The translations under genes and the position numbers were made by a program. A stretch of 64,000 bases of DNA, taken from NCBI GenBank assembly GCA_040437565.1, contig JBDOQK010000051.1, positions 62,001 to 126,000 on the forward strand, given 5' to 3'. How positions within the stretch are numbered: the stretch's first letter is position 1; every line of letters starts with the position of its first letter. Under the pieces are notes generated by a model that was not told the DNA's origin, made no database searches, and saw only the letters and a list, made by a program, of their open reading frames with translations. The DNA comes from Albugo candida (Eukaryota > Oomycota > Peronosporomycetes > Albuginales). Positions 49,302 through 59,570 of the stretch are shown here, in pieces.

Positions 49302-49802
49302 AGTGTGTCTTTGAGTAAGTGCTTGCACAATTATTGAGTACAAACAAGCAGGTTCGAAATATCAAACATTAGCGACTGAAGGATACTCACATATATACAC
49401 AAATGAAGACAGATCAACTGACTTGGCCCTTACCAAAATAAAAGCGCTATACTTTCACAATTTTCAACGTTAGGTATACACCACTCTTTTCTAAAGCTTC
49501 TATACTCGAGTCGCTATCTGTTAAGTGAAAAGAATAGATGCATTATAATCCACACAATTAAATTACGGTCTCGTAGGGATCACATGAAGTTTAGATATTT
49601 ATTACGCAGCGGGTAAAGTTTGCACTCCTCGATTACGTGTCCGAGAGCGCACCAGATATCATGTTAAGCAGGTTTGATTAATGTCACACGGTGTGTAATT
49701 TTCATTTAAATTTTTCAGCTTATTACTTTCAGCGAATAAATAAAGTAATTTCTCATCGCCGACCCAAAAATAGTTCCGATTCTACAATTCACTAATTAGA
49801 AA
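49302..49802. other. Divergent promoter region
   Basis: About 500 bp lies between the divergently transcribed pseudokinase and small secreted protein genes. No repeat or RNA gene was seen. Confidence 0.5.
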
Positions 49803-50198
49803 ATGCGATTTCTTACCGTGGTGATCATTGCCTCGCTCGCCAACGTCTCGTTCACACAATCCCCGACCTCAAATCCCTCCATAACTTCCAAGGAACCACT
49901 CACGAGTGAACAGCTTGCCGATTTGGTGGAAGAGGTAAAAGGAAATATCGGGAAGAATGAAGCGCTCAGAGAACTGTTCAATACCGTCGACTTGGAGTAT
50001 GTGCGAAATTTGCCAATTAAGGACGCGCGTTCGTATATTGACAGAATGCTATTCGAGTCGAGTGAGGAGAAAGAAAAAACGAGGAAAAGTACTCAAGAGG
50101 AAGTGAGGGAGTCTGTTACGAAGGAAAGTAACGCATTCAGAATGTCAGTAAGTACATTGATGGTACTCGGATGTCCTGTGGTACTCTTTTTACTCTAA
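49803..50198 (+). CDS. Small secreted protein with hydrophobic C-terminus (possible GPI anchor)
   Basis: 131 residues, single exon. A clear signal peptide (MRFLTVVIIASLANVSFTQS) is followed by a Ser/Thr/Pro stretch, a helical charged core (LADLVEEVKGNIGKNEALREL) and, after a polar region, a C-terminal hydrophobic tail (STLMVLGCPVVLFLL) ending at the stop. This layout fits a GPI-attachment signal, with a small-residue site possibly near the Ser/Asn-Ala preceding the tail, or a tail-anchored type I protein. No conserved domain was recognised. A cell-surface location is inference from the two hydrophobic ends. Confidence 0.75.
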   Translation: MRFLTVVIIASLANVSFTQSPTSNPSITSKEPLTSEQLADLVEEVKGNIGKNEALRELFNTVDLEYVRNLPIKDARSYIDRMLFESSEEKEKTRKSTQEEVRESVTKESNAFRMSVSTLMVLGCPVVLFLL

Positions 50199-50304
50199 TT
50201 GAGGAAACACCGACACAATTAAACTCTTGGACGCGAGAGAAGCGCTGTATTGTATACTTACAGATTGTAAAGGATATGAATATAATTAAATTGAAAGTTA
50301 CATC

Positions 50305-53300
50305 TTATAGATATACAACTTTGCTGTACAACTCCGGTATTTGCCGACAAATCCGTTTCGCATAAAAAGACGAGATTAGCGTACTACAAAACCATAACAT
50401 AAAGAAGACAAGCTGAATGGAGGTTGAATGTTGCGCCAATGCATACAATCGCACTGATACCGTGTCAGTCCCTTTCCAATCCGATAATTTGTATTTCAGA
50501 ATAATCGTACTTGTGATACCGACCACTGTAATAACTAAAGTTAACCCAGTGTGCCGCTGCAATCGCAAAAAGCTCAAACGAACAATTCCAATCTCTTGCT
50601 GCTTTCTTCCCACACGCAATTCGAATGCCTCTTCCTGCGCTTGTAGGCCAAATTCTCCATTCTCGGCTTCAATCAATACACTTTCACTCAAATCATTCCA
50701 ATTACGCCATTCCCTATCGGCTGAGTCCTCCCAAAATCGACCAACACTCAAAGACAACCTCGCCAATGTAACCTTCAACACAATTCCAATAACGACCAAT
50801 AGAATTGTTGCGTCTACAACACTCGATAACGTCGTTGATTTGTTCATTCGCATCTCTCCGCGCTGAATCGCATAAAACGTATGTACACTCGCAGCACCCA
50901 ATCCACTCAACAAAGCAGTCACCCCAATCGCTGGTATACACATCAGTATCCGCTTCCAAAACGGCAGCGTCGTGGTCACGAATGCGATCCAATATAATGT
51001 AACTGCCCGAAATAGTGTCAATGTTGTGTGTCCGATACAATGACGCAATTCTTCAATGACGCTCTTATAACTTCCATGGATGGAAAATAGCGGCTGTGCA
51101 AATGCCAGCCAGTCAAGTGTCATTGCACGCGCATTGGGATCGAAAACATCAAGACAATAGAAATGGAAATGATTCACCAGTGATGCGCCCACTATCAAAG
51201 ACAAATAGGATACCAATAGAGTACAGCCAGCGAAAAAAGAAAGCCAGCGATGATACACGCGATCCATCCGCACTTCGCTCCAATCGATATAACTACACAA
51301 TGACATAAAATTGGAGTTCAAAATTTAGTCAATCAGCCACTTCAACTTGCTCAAATTTTCTACAAACTCACTTGTCTCGAAGCGCTGTCACTTTACAATT
51401 TACCATTCGGAGCACACACAAAGCAGTAAAACCGGTAAGTACTGCTTTAAGGATGAAAAGAAGTAGCAACCACGCGCGATCGGCAGCCAAAATTTCCATC
51501 GGTAATAAGAAGAAACTTGCAGTCTGATTCCCAATTGTCGAAATGTGTCTGCTGCAAGTATTCCATTGTGCAGGTGAAAACTTGTGCGCGTCGTACAGCT
51601 CACTCATATAAAAAGCGTCACTGAGATTCGCATGCGATGTTTCTTGATATATATTCAATAACTCTGCGATTTCGACGATCATATCCAAACAAAACCAAAA
51701 ATGAATGAGCATTTCAAGTGCAAGATGCACGTACGCGCTAAAGATCTCCCAGCCCGTATTTGTTATGGAGGCTCGGAAAGCTGGCTTCCCATTAACCAGA
51801 AGCGATCGCATGCATACCTGGGCAAATATGTCACTCCGATCAGTGCTTTCCAACATCCGAACTGCAACTCTCTCATCGCGATGAACCCATGCAACCTCAC
51901 CTTTAAGCTTGGAAATCTCCTTACACGGACCCTCAACAATCATTTCAACATGCGTCCCAACTTGTAAGCGTCGAGACGAAGCGCGGATTCGGTCTGACGG
52001 CACATGTTTCTCCTTCTTACCATCCATGTATTGAACTGTATACAGAAATTCCAGCGGAATCGATGCATCCACGACTTTATTGTGAGTCTCAATCGCTGCG
52101 ATCGTCGCGAGACGCACGTTTTCTCCATGAAGAACATCAACAAAAGTGCCCGCGATCAACGGACTTGGAGAAAAAAAGTTTGATGTCGGTATGGGATTTC
52201 CATTTTGTGTGGCGGAATTCCATACAGTCTTAGCAGCTCGAGCGGCCAGTGTGAGTGACGAGATAGGCTCGATATCGTGATCTTCGACTGTGGCACGTGC
52301 GACAACTGATTGCTGCGTCTTTGAAGAAGTTACTTCGTATTGAATGACACAAGTTCCATCGCGCACATTGACTCGTATGATTTCTCCGTGGTGCCATTCA
52401 GCGCGTCCACTGTGCGGATTTTGAAGTTGGAAACGCACATTGAGACCTTTTCGCAAAGGTGTGCGCTTCAGCGTCGCAGCAGCGTTTTGCAGAGCCCTCC
52501 GAGCGATCCTTTGCGGCTCAGTCCACAGTGACATACTACGAAGTTTATGGTGTGGAAGATTGGCATAACTCTTATGATTGGCTAAATCCTCGATGATGTA
52601 AAAGTAATCACGAACAGATATGGTTCCTGTTCGGCGTTTTTTACCCGTTCTCTCAACGTGAACGACGCGTCCACGACGACTACGATTTCTCTCTTGGGGC
52701 GCCGCAAACCAAACCACTTGATTCACCTGGAATGGGATCCCACTGCTCCTTGAACTCGCTCCGAATCCCATATCCTCTAGAAGCTTGGAAAACATGGACG
52801 GTGGCCATACCTGCTTGTATGAGACACCTTCTGAAACGCAGTCGTTGTCACTTTCGTGAATGATGTCACATAATTGTTTGGATCGATTAAGCGATTGTAT
52901 GCGACCCCGATGTAACTTTCCGTCCTGGTCCAATTCAAAATCAACAACTTGTCCGATATATAGCGTCGGTGGTGTCCATGTTGGCGATTGCACTGCATTG
53001 GTATGCTTCTTCTTCCTTCTTGAACGCACATCGAGTCTTCTTTCTTGAATTTCTTCATCGCTGGAGGAATCTTTTGCTTCCTCCTGACGACGTGTCCGAG
53101 GTCGAATCTCATTCCGTGGGTCAACATCGCTCTCAGCTGCAGCGCGATCTTGCGGAATTCGAATACAGCTTCCGGGTATCCGACGAAATACTTTCTCTGG
53201 ATCATCATTCGCCGCGATGTCGTAATGATCTCGGTCTTTCCGAATGCGAAGGATCGTTCCGATTTGCCAAGTAACAGATTCCGTGTTTTCCACTCGAAAG

Positions 53301-53836
53301 CATACGCTATCTCCGACCTTCCAGCGTCTGGATGGTTGGTCTGGAAGGTCAGCATCGCACTTCCTGATATAACGCACAGGAGTCTCTCTCGTGATTTTGT
53401 TGGTCATTGGATCTATCACATCGTACGTAAGAAGGCTTGAGGACCGGGATGAGATGATCCCATCGTGCCATCGCACGGAACCTCTGTGTTTTTTGCTTTC
53501 ACGAAATTGAATCTGTTCATCTGGCTCGAATAATTGGTGGATTTGAGACCAAGGAAACCGTTCGATTCGATCTTGATCATCATCATATCGAACACTTGCT
53601 TCATCACGACGCGTATGAATACGTACGAGTGTTGCAATTACTGCATCTCCATCGGTGTCTTCGTCGTCCTTTGGCGTATTCGGAACAACAACGCGATCTC
53701 CAACCTTAAAGGAATCATGCTCACGATGTCTCGATTTCTCTGAGCTACTTGGATGCCTCCGACGAGCCGTTAAAGGCTTTGTATCGCGGTCTTTTTCTTG
53801 GTCGCTTTGATAGTTACCCTCTTCCTTTTCTTCCAT
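50305..53836 (-). CDS. Tudor/agenet-like repeat protein fused to a polytopic membrane domain
   Basis: Exons 53836-51372 and 51292-50305 are joined by a 79-bp GT-AG intron and encode 1150 residues in frame. The start is the first in-frame ATG. After an acidic, Arg-rich N-terminus come about eight SH3-barrel-like modules of 50-70 residues, each opening with a G-x-x-V-x-F/V pattern: FKVGDRVVV, WKVGDSVCF, LYIGQVVDF, FQVNQVVWF, LRKGLNVRF, LIAGTFVDV and LQVGTHVEM. These resemble Tudor/agenet/chromo-barrel repeats. From about residue 715 the protein becomes strongly hydrophobic, with roughly eight or nine membrane-spanning segments (for example LLLLFILKAVLTGFTALCVL, WLSFFAGCTLLVSYLSLIVG, LILMCIPAIGVTALLSGLG-like, LVITVVGITSTIIL and LVFFMLWFCSTLI). 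I know of no standard family with this combination; a nuclear-envelope chromatin tether is one hypothesis. Confidence 0.8.
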
Positions 53837-53917
53837 ATTCGGCGACCCGTCCTTCTCGTCCAATGCGCTCTATGAATAGCCACAAGATCGACTATCGCGT
53901 CCACAATTTATCGCAGT

Positions 53918-55102
53918 ATGGGAGCTGGTCTGGTAGTCTTGGACCATCAGCGTCACGCTGATAACTCTACAAAGCAAAATGGATATGAAAAGAATGCGAC
54001 CCAATCTCTTGTTCGAGAGAAAAGCGTGAAGGCGCTATGTTCTCCTCATATTCCGTTATTACGAGTGCAGAGAAGCAGCACGACATATCGCGGAAAGCTC
54101 GTTCTACTCGGTTTAAATGGAGCTGGGAAAAGTACACTTTTCAAACAATTGCGCGACGTATGCAAAGACGATCGGATAGCAGATATTCAGCATGAGAAAA
54201 TAACACATAATGTGCTTCATGCTAAAGCCGGGAAGACTGGTATTTTCAATGACGAGGTCGCGAGTGAGACACCTGGTCGTCTACGATGGTCGGCTTCAAG
54301 TCCTCGTCCTTCTGCCTTTGTTGCTCGTGCCAAAGCAAAAGTCACTTCAGCGATAATTTATTTTGACCCGGAAAGCGCGTTCCAATTGATTGTCGTACCA
54401 GGAGATTGTGTATCGCGTAAGACTTGGGCTTCCTTTTACGCAAATGAATCATCGGGTCATTCACGATCGAGTTTTTCTACACCCACAATCAATGCTTCTT
54501 CGAGTAATGATGATAGTTTTCCATTTCAAGCAGTTATTTTTGTAGTCGATGGATGCGATCAAATCCGATTTCCCACAATTGTACACGATATCGTCAAAGT
54601 ATATTTGGACATCGAAATGCGAGCTGACAGGATCGCAAGCATATCTGCTAGCTCTCCACTTCCATCCCTTTTGATATTATTCAATAAAATAGACGAGTTG
54701 GAAAAGAAAATCGTTGCAGGAACTTCGCTACTTCAGGCGATTAGAAAAGAGTTTAAACAATGTGTGGAGCATGAATTCAACCGACAATTTTGTCAGCTTG
54801 GATGTTCGGCACGAATCAAATCGGCTCGAAGTCAAGGTATGCTGATAAAAGGACTCTTGATCACCTGTACATGACAGGCTTTTTAAGGTAGCGTCGACGA
54901 CGGTCAAACTCAAAAATTGGGAATGAAGCATCACAATGCATGCAATACACGTCTGAGCGATGTACGGGGAGCGAATATGTCGGCATCGGTGACAACTCAC
55001 ACCAACAATTTGCTTTCTCTGATCTTGGAGTGCTCCTGCACGAATATGGAAAGCATACAATCAATCACGTCGTGGATTAAGAAAGAGATGCTCAAAGTAT
55101 AG
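53918..55102 (+). CDS. P-loop GTPase, Galpha/Arf-like
   Basis: Exons 53918-54836 and 54888-55102 are joined by a 51-bp intron, giving 377 residues in frame. A G1/P-loop (KLVLLGLNGAGKSTLFKQL) starts near residue 65, and a G4 motif LILFNKIDEL (N-K-x-D) lies near residue 250. A following IRKEFKQCVEHEFNRQF helix and a C-terminal region also resemble Galpha proteins more than small Ras types. A long Ser-rich insert separates G1 and G4, and I could not see a classic DxxGQ switch II: the region around VVPGDCVSRKTWASF is where it would be expected. GTP hydrolysis may therefore differ from classic Galpha. The protein begins MGAGL, so N-myristoylation is conceivable but not consensus. It is head-to-head with the Tudor-membrane gene, 81 bp apart. 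Confidence 0.7.
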
Positions 55103-55148
55103 AATTTAGAAAGCATGTCAATACATACTCCAAGTATGTGTAAACCCC

Positions 55149-55505
55149 TTACTCGGACGCATCATAATCTTCATCTTCGGGTACTTGAAGCAGTACCTTT
55201 ACTTGCCGAGTTCTCTGCACAGTATCTGACCTGACATTTTCACATTGAAATACCACATCCAAATCTTTTGCTATGTCTTCTTCTAACGCATGCAAAAGTA
55301 TGCTTTCGGGGTCTTTACAAGCCGACCTTGACCGGCTCTTTTTGTTGCCTACAGCACTTCCTTTAATTTCATCAGACATCCTATCCGTAGAAGATGTTTC
55401 CCTGATCACCATAGTGCGTTTGTTTGTATCGATCTTCCCATCCTTACTTTCTAAAGCTATTGGTACGGTAGAGCTACCATCGCGAGGCCGTTTCCGTGGA
55501 AGCAT
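55149..55505 (-). CDS. Small charged protein, unknown function
   Basis: 118-residue single-exon frame with a proper ATG. The N-terminus is basic (MLPRKRPRDG), the middle is Ser/Arg/Lys-rich (KKSRSRSACKD) and the end is acidic (VPEDEDYDASE) with an amphipathic helix (PESILLHALEEDIAKDL). It lies in a 40-50 bp tight spacing between two genes, so an independent gene here would be unusually compact, but the frame looks protein-like rather than random. No family recognised. Confidence 0.6.
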   Translation of the reverse strand: MLPRKRPRDGSSTVPIALESKDGKIDTNKRTMVIRETSSTDRMSDEIKGSAVGNKKSRSRSACKDPESILLHALEEDIAKDLDVVFQCENVRSDTVQRTRQVKVLLQVPEDEDYDASE

Positions 55506-55557
55506 ATTTGATTCGCCAATATACAGCTAAAATGTCTAATCTGATTAGTTCCAGCCC

Positions 55558-56895
55558 ATGCCTTTTCTACCAATCAACACGGACCTAAGTTCCATGCAAA
55601 TTCCAGAAATTGCTCAAGATCGCTTGAATGCCGCCATAACGTACCTGAACGATGAAATTAAAGCATTAAAGCAAGCAGATACTCCAGAAATGCTCTCCGT
55701 ATGTCTCGAGGGAATCGCGATAGATCCTCCACTTCCCTTATCTCAATTTGAAGACATCATAAGCCAATGGAAATTCCTTCCGGTGCCCAAACAATTGGTA
55801 GATACCGCATCGAAGTGGAAGCAAACCTGTTTCTCCATCGCTGAATCTGTGTGTAAAAGTGATAAAGATAAGCAGAATGTGAATGAAAGTGATTCTTCTA
55901 TCAATCAAACTGAGAATACGTCGCCGGAACAAAATGAAAGCGTTATGGCAAATGGCGAGGCCTCAGGCCTTTACGATTGCAAACAAGAGCTAAATTCGGA
56001 ATCCGAAAGTGTGAGAGCACATCGAAAGGCTGTGATGCTCGATATTTTATCTAAGATCACATCGGTCGCAGAATCGAAAGGATTTGTACGTTTTGTCTTG
56101 AATCTATACTTCTTATATCTGACCTCTATTTATTTGTAGAAGCTTATGAATGGAAGTGAAGAACAAGATCAAAGTCAATTGAATTTCTTAGCGATACAAA
56201 ATCGTGTGAATCAGAATCAGATACACGAGTGGGACATTTTCACTCAGCTTATCTATCAATATTGCCAGCAATTGATTGCAGGGTCCGAAACGGATGTCCG
56301 AGAAAAAGGCCTGGAATTGTTCCATTTCGCACGCACTTTGACGGAATCTCTTCGACACATAAGCGCGCAAAAAGAAAGCGAACTGAGGAAAAGCATATCC
56401 GACGACCTGAAAGACAAAGTACCGATTCAAAGCACACCGAATGAGCATGTGGTCCATTCCTCAAGTGATTCGTCCACCAAAACAGAAAAATTAGCGTTAC
56501 TCAGAAACGAAACCCAGAAGGCTGTTTCTAAGATGGACTCAGAATTCTCAGAAACAAAGCCAGCGACTCCTTCCGAGTGTTGGAATGAGTCACCACGATC
56601 TCAAAAAGGAAGGAGGAAACGTAAAGCAGTTCTACAGGCGACACGGATGAGTTCTCGACAACAAAAACGTCGAGCTCAAATCGCTGAAACGACACAAAAC
56701 GAAGACTTGAACGCAAAATCTGAATCGAGCACCGGGGCTGAAGACGAAGCAATTGAGGAACCTTTGAAAAAGCATTCGAAAGATCAAAATGGAGAAAAAA
56801 AAGACGTCAAAGTAGAGGAAGCGCCAGTGCTGTTGACGAAAACTGGTCGGCCACGAAAGAAACCGGGAAGAAAACCTGGAAAACGAAAGCATTAA
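55558..56895 (+). CDS. AT-hook-like nuclear protein, unknown
   Basis: Exons 55558-56085 and 56140-56895 are joined by a 54-bp intron in phase 0, giving 427 residues. The N-terminal half has a helical region (IAQDRLNAAITYLNDEIKALKQ, EDIISQWKFL) and an acidic linker. The second exon opens with another helical block (HEWDIFTQLIYQYCQQLI, ELFHFARTLTESLRHI). The C-terminus is very basic (KGRRKRKAVLQA, SSRQQKRRAQI) and ends in TGRPRKKPGRKPGKRKH, an AT-hook-type GRPRKxxGR sequence. This suggests a DNA-associated nuclear protein. It does not match a domain I can name. Confidence 0.7.
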
Positions 56896-56933
56896 GCAAT
56901 TTAATTGGATTATAACACGACCATCGATACAAT

Positions 56934-57577
56934 TCAGTCTGGGATCTGTAGAAACCGTTTTAATTGGTGAATCAGATGCTCTGATTCTCTATCGTTGGCG
57001 GTGATTGCGTAATTTTCTATCTCAGAGCCAATCACATCAAAGCCATCTTGCTGCATTTCATCAAGCCACATTCTGATCCGCTTCATTAAGTGTTCATCTT
57101 TTATTGAAGCCTTCCATTTTGGACTCAGATTTCTGAGTCAATTAGCATTAGGTTCGTGTACTTAATACAGCACGATACGTACTTCAAAGCCAACTGAAAA
57201 GGTTTGGTTTCTCGTGCTCGGCTTTTCAATTCGTATATCTGCTTGAAATCATACNNNNNNNNNNNNNNNNNNNNNNNNNNNNNNNNNNNNNNNNNNNNNN
57301 NNNNNNNNNNNNNNNNNNNNNNNNNNNNNNNNNNNNNNNNNNNNNNNNNNNNNNCGTATATCTGCTTGAAATCATACCAACCGATTTTGTCCGAGTCTCC
57401 AGCATACGAACGAAACAGACTCTCCGCTTCGTTTTGTGAAACAGATAAATCAAGCGCATTCAACACTCTCTGCAGCTGTAAACAATTTATGCGACTCTCA
57501 TCGTAACGATCTCTTCGAAAAGGTATCAAACATTTCCACGCCTGTTGGCATTCCCAAAGCTCCAGTTTGGAAAGCAT
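56934..57577 (-). CDS. EF-hand-type small protein, two exons
   Basis: Exons 57577-57183 and 57123-56934 are joined by a 59-bp intron. Removing the artefactual gap and the 23-bp duplication (57355-57377 versus 57232-57254) leaves 153 residues in frame. The region LQRVLNALDLSVSQNEAESLFRSYAGDSDKIGWYDFKQIYEL has the helix-loop-helix of a calmodulin-like EF-hand: loop DSDKIGWYDF, with Asp at 1 and 3, a central GW in place of the usual G-x-I and D rather than E at position 12, so calcium binding is uncertain. The second exon is helical (LMKRIRMWLDEMQQDGFDVIG). It starts only 8 bp after the lamin stop on the same strand, closer than normal for separate eukaryotic transcripts. That spacing, together with the overlapping lamin end, should be checked. 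Confidence 0.65.
57232..57377. repeat. 23-bp exact direct repeat around a 100-N gap (57255-57354)
   Basis: The same 23 bp stands at 57232-57254 and 57355-57377. Collapsing restores a continuous EF-hand frame, so the gap is spurious. Confidence 0.9.
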
Positions 57578-57585
57578 ACTGAAAG

Positions 57586-59055
57586 TCAAAGGACGCAACA
57601 ACACGTATAACTGATACTACATTGTCGCTTATCTTCCTAAAATGATGTAAAAAAGTTTTCACATAATCCAGCACTACGCAACACCACATGAAATTCGTCA
57701 ACCTCTCACATCCTATACCCAACAAATATAAAACATCAGAGGCAACACCTACCGCATCGCTGCTTCCTTCCTCAAAATCATCTTCTGGACTTTCCGAACG
57801 AATAGCTGCCTCCAGAGCTTCCACCTCTTCCTTAGGCAATCCCTGAGCCAACGAACTAACAGGTGACCCATCGCTGTCGTACAGCACAGCCCAATCTCCA
57901 GAATGATTCCATGAAAACTTTTTCGTCATGAACGCATCTTCATCAGGCTTTACATCCGCACGAGCATTCTTGTTCCGTTTTGCTGAGAAAACTGTCACTC
58001 GAGCATGTGGCTTGATAACATAAGTACTTGGAAAACGAAATACTTGCGTTTCCAACTTCCCACGAACTTCCCAGTTACCGAGTGCTACCGGTTTTTCACT
58101 TTGATTTTCAAATACCACAAAATCTCTTTCAAGATTTAATTGTGCAATTCGAATCGGACCATCATTCTCCTGTTTCACACGTTTCCGATTCCCCTTCATA
58201 CCCGCCGATTTCCTTTTTTTCCCTTTTTCCATCGGAGTCGTCTTTGGCGTCGGGAGACCAACTCGTGTCTCTTCACGATCAAGAATTCGACGATACGCAG
58301 TGATTTCCGCATCCAAAGCGATTTTCACATCCATCAAATCATTAAATTCTTCTTCTTTCGATTGTTTGGCATACCGAAGTTTCTCCACAGTCGTCTCATA
58401 TACTTTTCGGTCGTCTTTATATTTCTTACGTTCTTCACGGTACTCGCGTTCCAGTTGTGCGACTTTATCCGCCAATGACTGACGAACCTGAAGTGATTCC
58501 TCATAATCATTGGCTGTTCGGTCCAATTCTTTCTTGGTGGAATCGAGTTCCAAAGAGAGTTCTTCCACTTGACTTTTGAAGCTCTGTACGACGCCTTCAA
58601 AGTAATTACGCACTTCCTTTTCGACTGCATGAATTCGTTCTTCGGTGTCTTTCTTCCAATTAGCCAATGACTCTTGGTGTTTTGCATTCATTTCCTTACG
58701 AATACTACTTATCTCAGTGTCTCGAACCAGGTCGAAAGTAGCACTTTTCTTGCGTAAATGTTCCAATTCTGTTGTCGCGTCACTGAGAGCAGAATCCAGT
58801 CCACGACGTTCTCGTTCCAAATCTTTAATACGGCGACGCACTGCTTGTAAATCAGTTGTTTGACGAGATAACTCTTCCTTGGCCGCTGTTGCGTTAGAGC
58901 GCTCTTTACTCAACTCTGACTTGAGCTGTTCCGTAAGCGTCTTTAAATCGCCTAATTCTTTGACTTGAGCACGTAATTTGACCAGTTCGACGTGCTGTTC
59001 TTGCTCCAAAATCTGTAAACGCGTTTTTTGGTCTAGTTCGTGATCCAATTTCCTG
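57586..59055 (-). CDS. Nuclear lamin (partial N-terminus), with lamin-tail domain and CaaX box
   Basis: The visible part is a long coiled coil ending in an intermediate-filament-type consensus (LMDVKIALDAEITAYRRILDREE), a basic NLS-like KKRKS...NRKRVK, and then a lamin-tail domain (QLNLERDFVVFENQSEKPVALGNWEV...KHSGDWAVLYD-like, spanning about 58140-57880). An intron at 57637-57752 (GTAGGT...TTTTAG, 116 bp) joins SSDA to a last exon at 57636-57586 encoding EDKRQ...YTCCCVL and a stop, so the protein ends in CCVL, a CaaX geranylgeranylation-type motif. This combination is the hallmark of lamins. The head and start of coil 1 are lost in the gap at 59056-59155. An alternative acceptor would end the protein at DADVRG without CaaX. 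Confidence 0.9.
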
Positions 59056-59155
59056 NNNNNNNNNNNNNNNNNNNNNNNNNNNNNNNNNNNNNNNNNNNNN
59101 NNNNNNNNNNNNNNNNNNNNNNNNNNNNNNNNNNNNNNNNNNNNNNNNNNNNNNN
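59056..59155. other. 100-N gap without shared edges, truncates the lamin N-terminus
   Basis: The left edge is lamin coding sequence and the right edge is the start of the palindromic block. Nothing shows that these two pieces are truly adjacent. Confidence 0.6.
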
Positions 59156-59570
59156 ACGGTAATCAAAAGTGTTCGCAGTTTGATTACCGTTAGAATTCAC
59201 CAAAGTGATTCCTTCCCCCTTCACTGATACGCTGTTTTGGTCACACACCTCGTTTGTCCGTCTATCGCTTTTGACACGTGCTAAACCAATTGCAACAACA
59301 AATTCAATCGATCATTTCAACGCGTCCTCATGTCGTCCAGTCAATTCTCGCCAATCAAATCCAAGCGCTTGGATTTGATTGGCGAGAATTGACTGGACGA
59401 CATGAGGACGCGTTGAAATGATCGATTGAATTTGTTGTTGCAATTGGTTTAGCACGTGTCAAAAGCGATAGACGGACAAACGAGGTGTGTGACCAAAACA
59501 GCGTATCAGTGAAGGGGGAAGGAATCACTTTGGTGAATTCTAACGGTAATCAAAAGTGTTCGCAGTTTGA
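59156..59570. repeat. Perfect 376-bp palindrome (59179-59554) with 28-bp end duplication
   Basis: Bases 59179-59366 are the exact reverse complement of 59367-59554 (188-bp arms, no spacer, centre ccaagc|gcttgg). In addition 59156-59183 equals 59543-59570. Such long spacerless palindromes are unstable in vivo and are typical of library or contig fold-back artefacts, especially next to a gap. Confidence 0.9.

Noticed and set aside
57498-57752. Read-through lamin C-terminus of the long ORF (downstream of SSDA)
   Set aside because: It overlaps the start of the EF-hand gene in another frame, while the intron at 57637-57752 yields a CaaX ending that fits a lamin.
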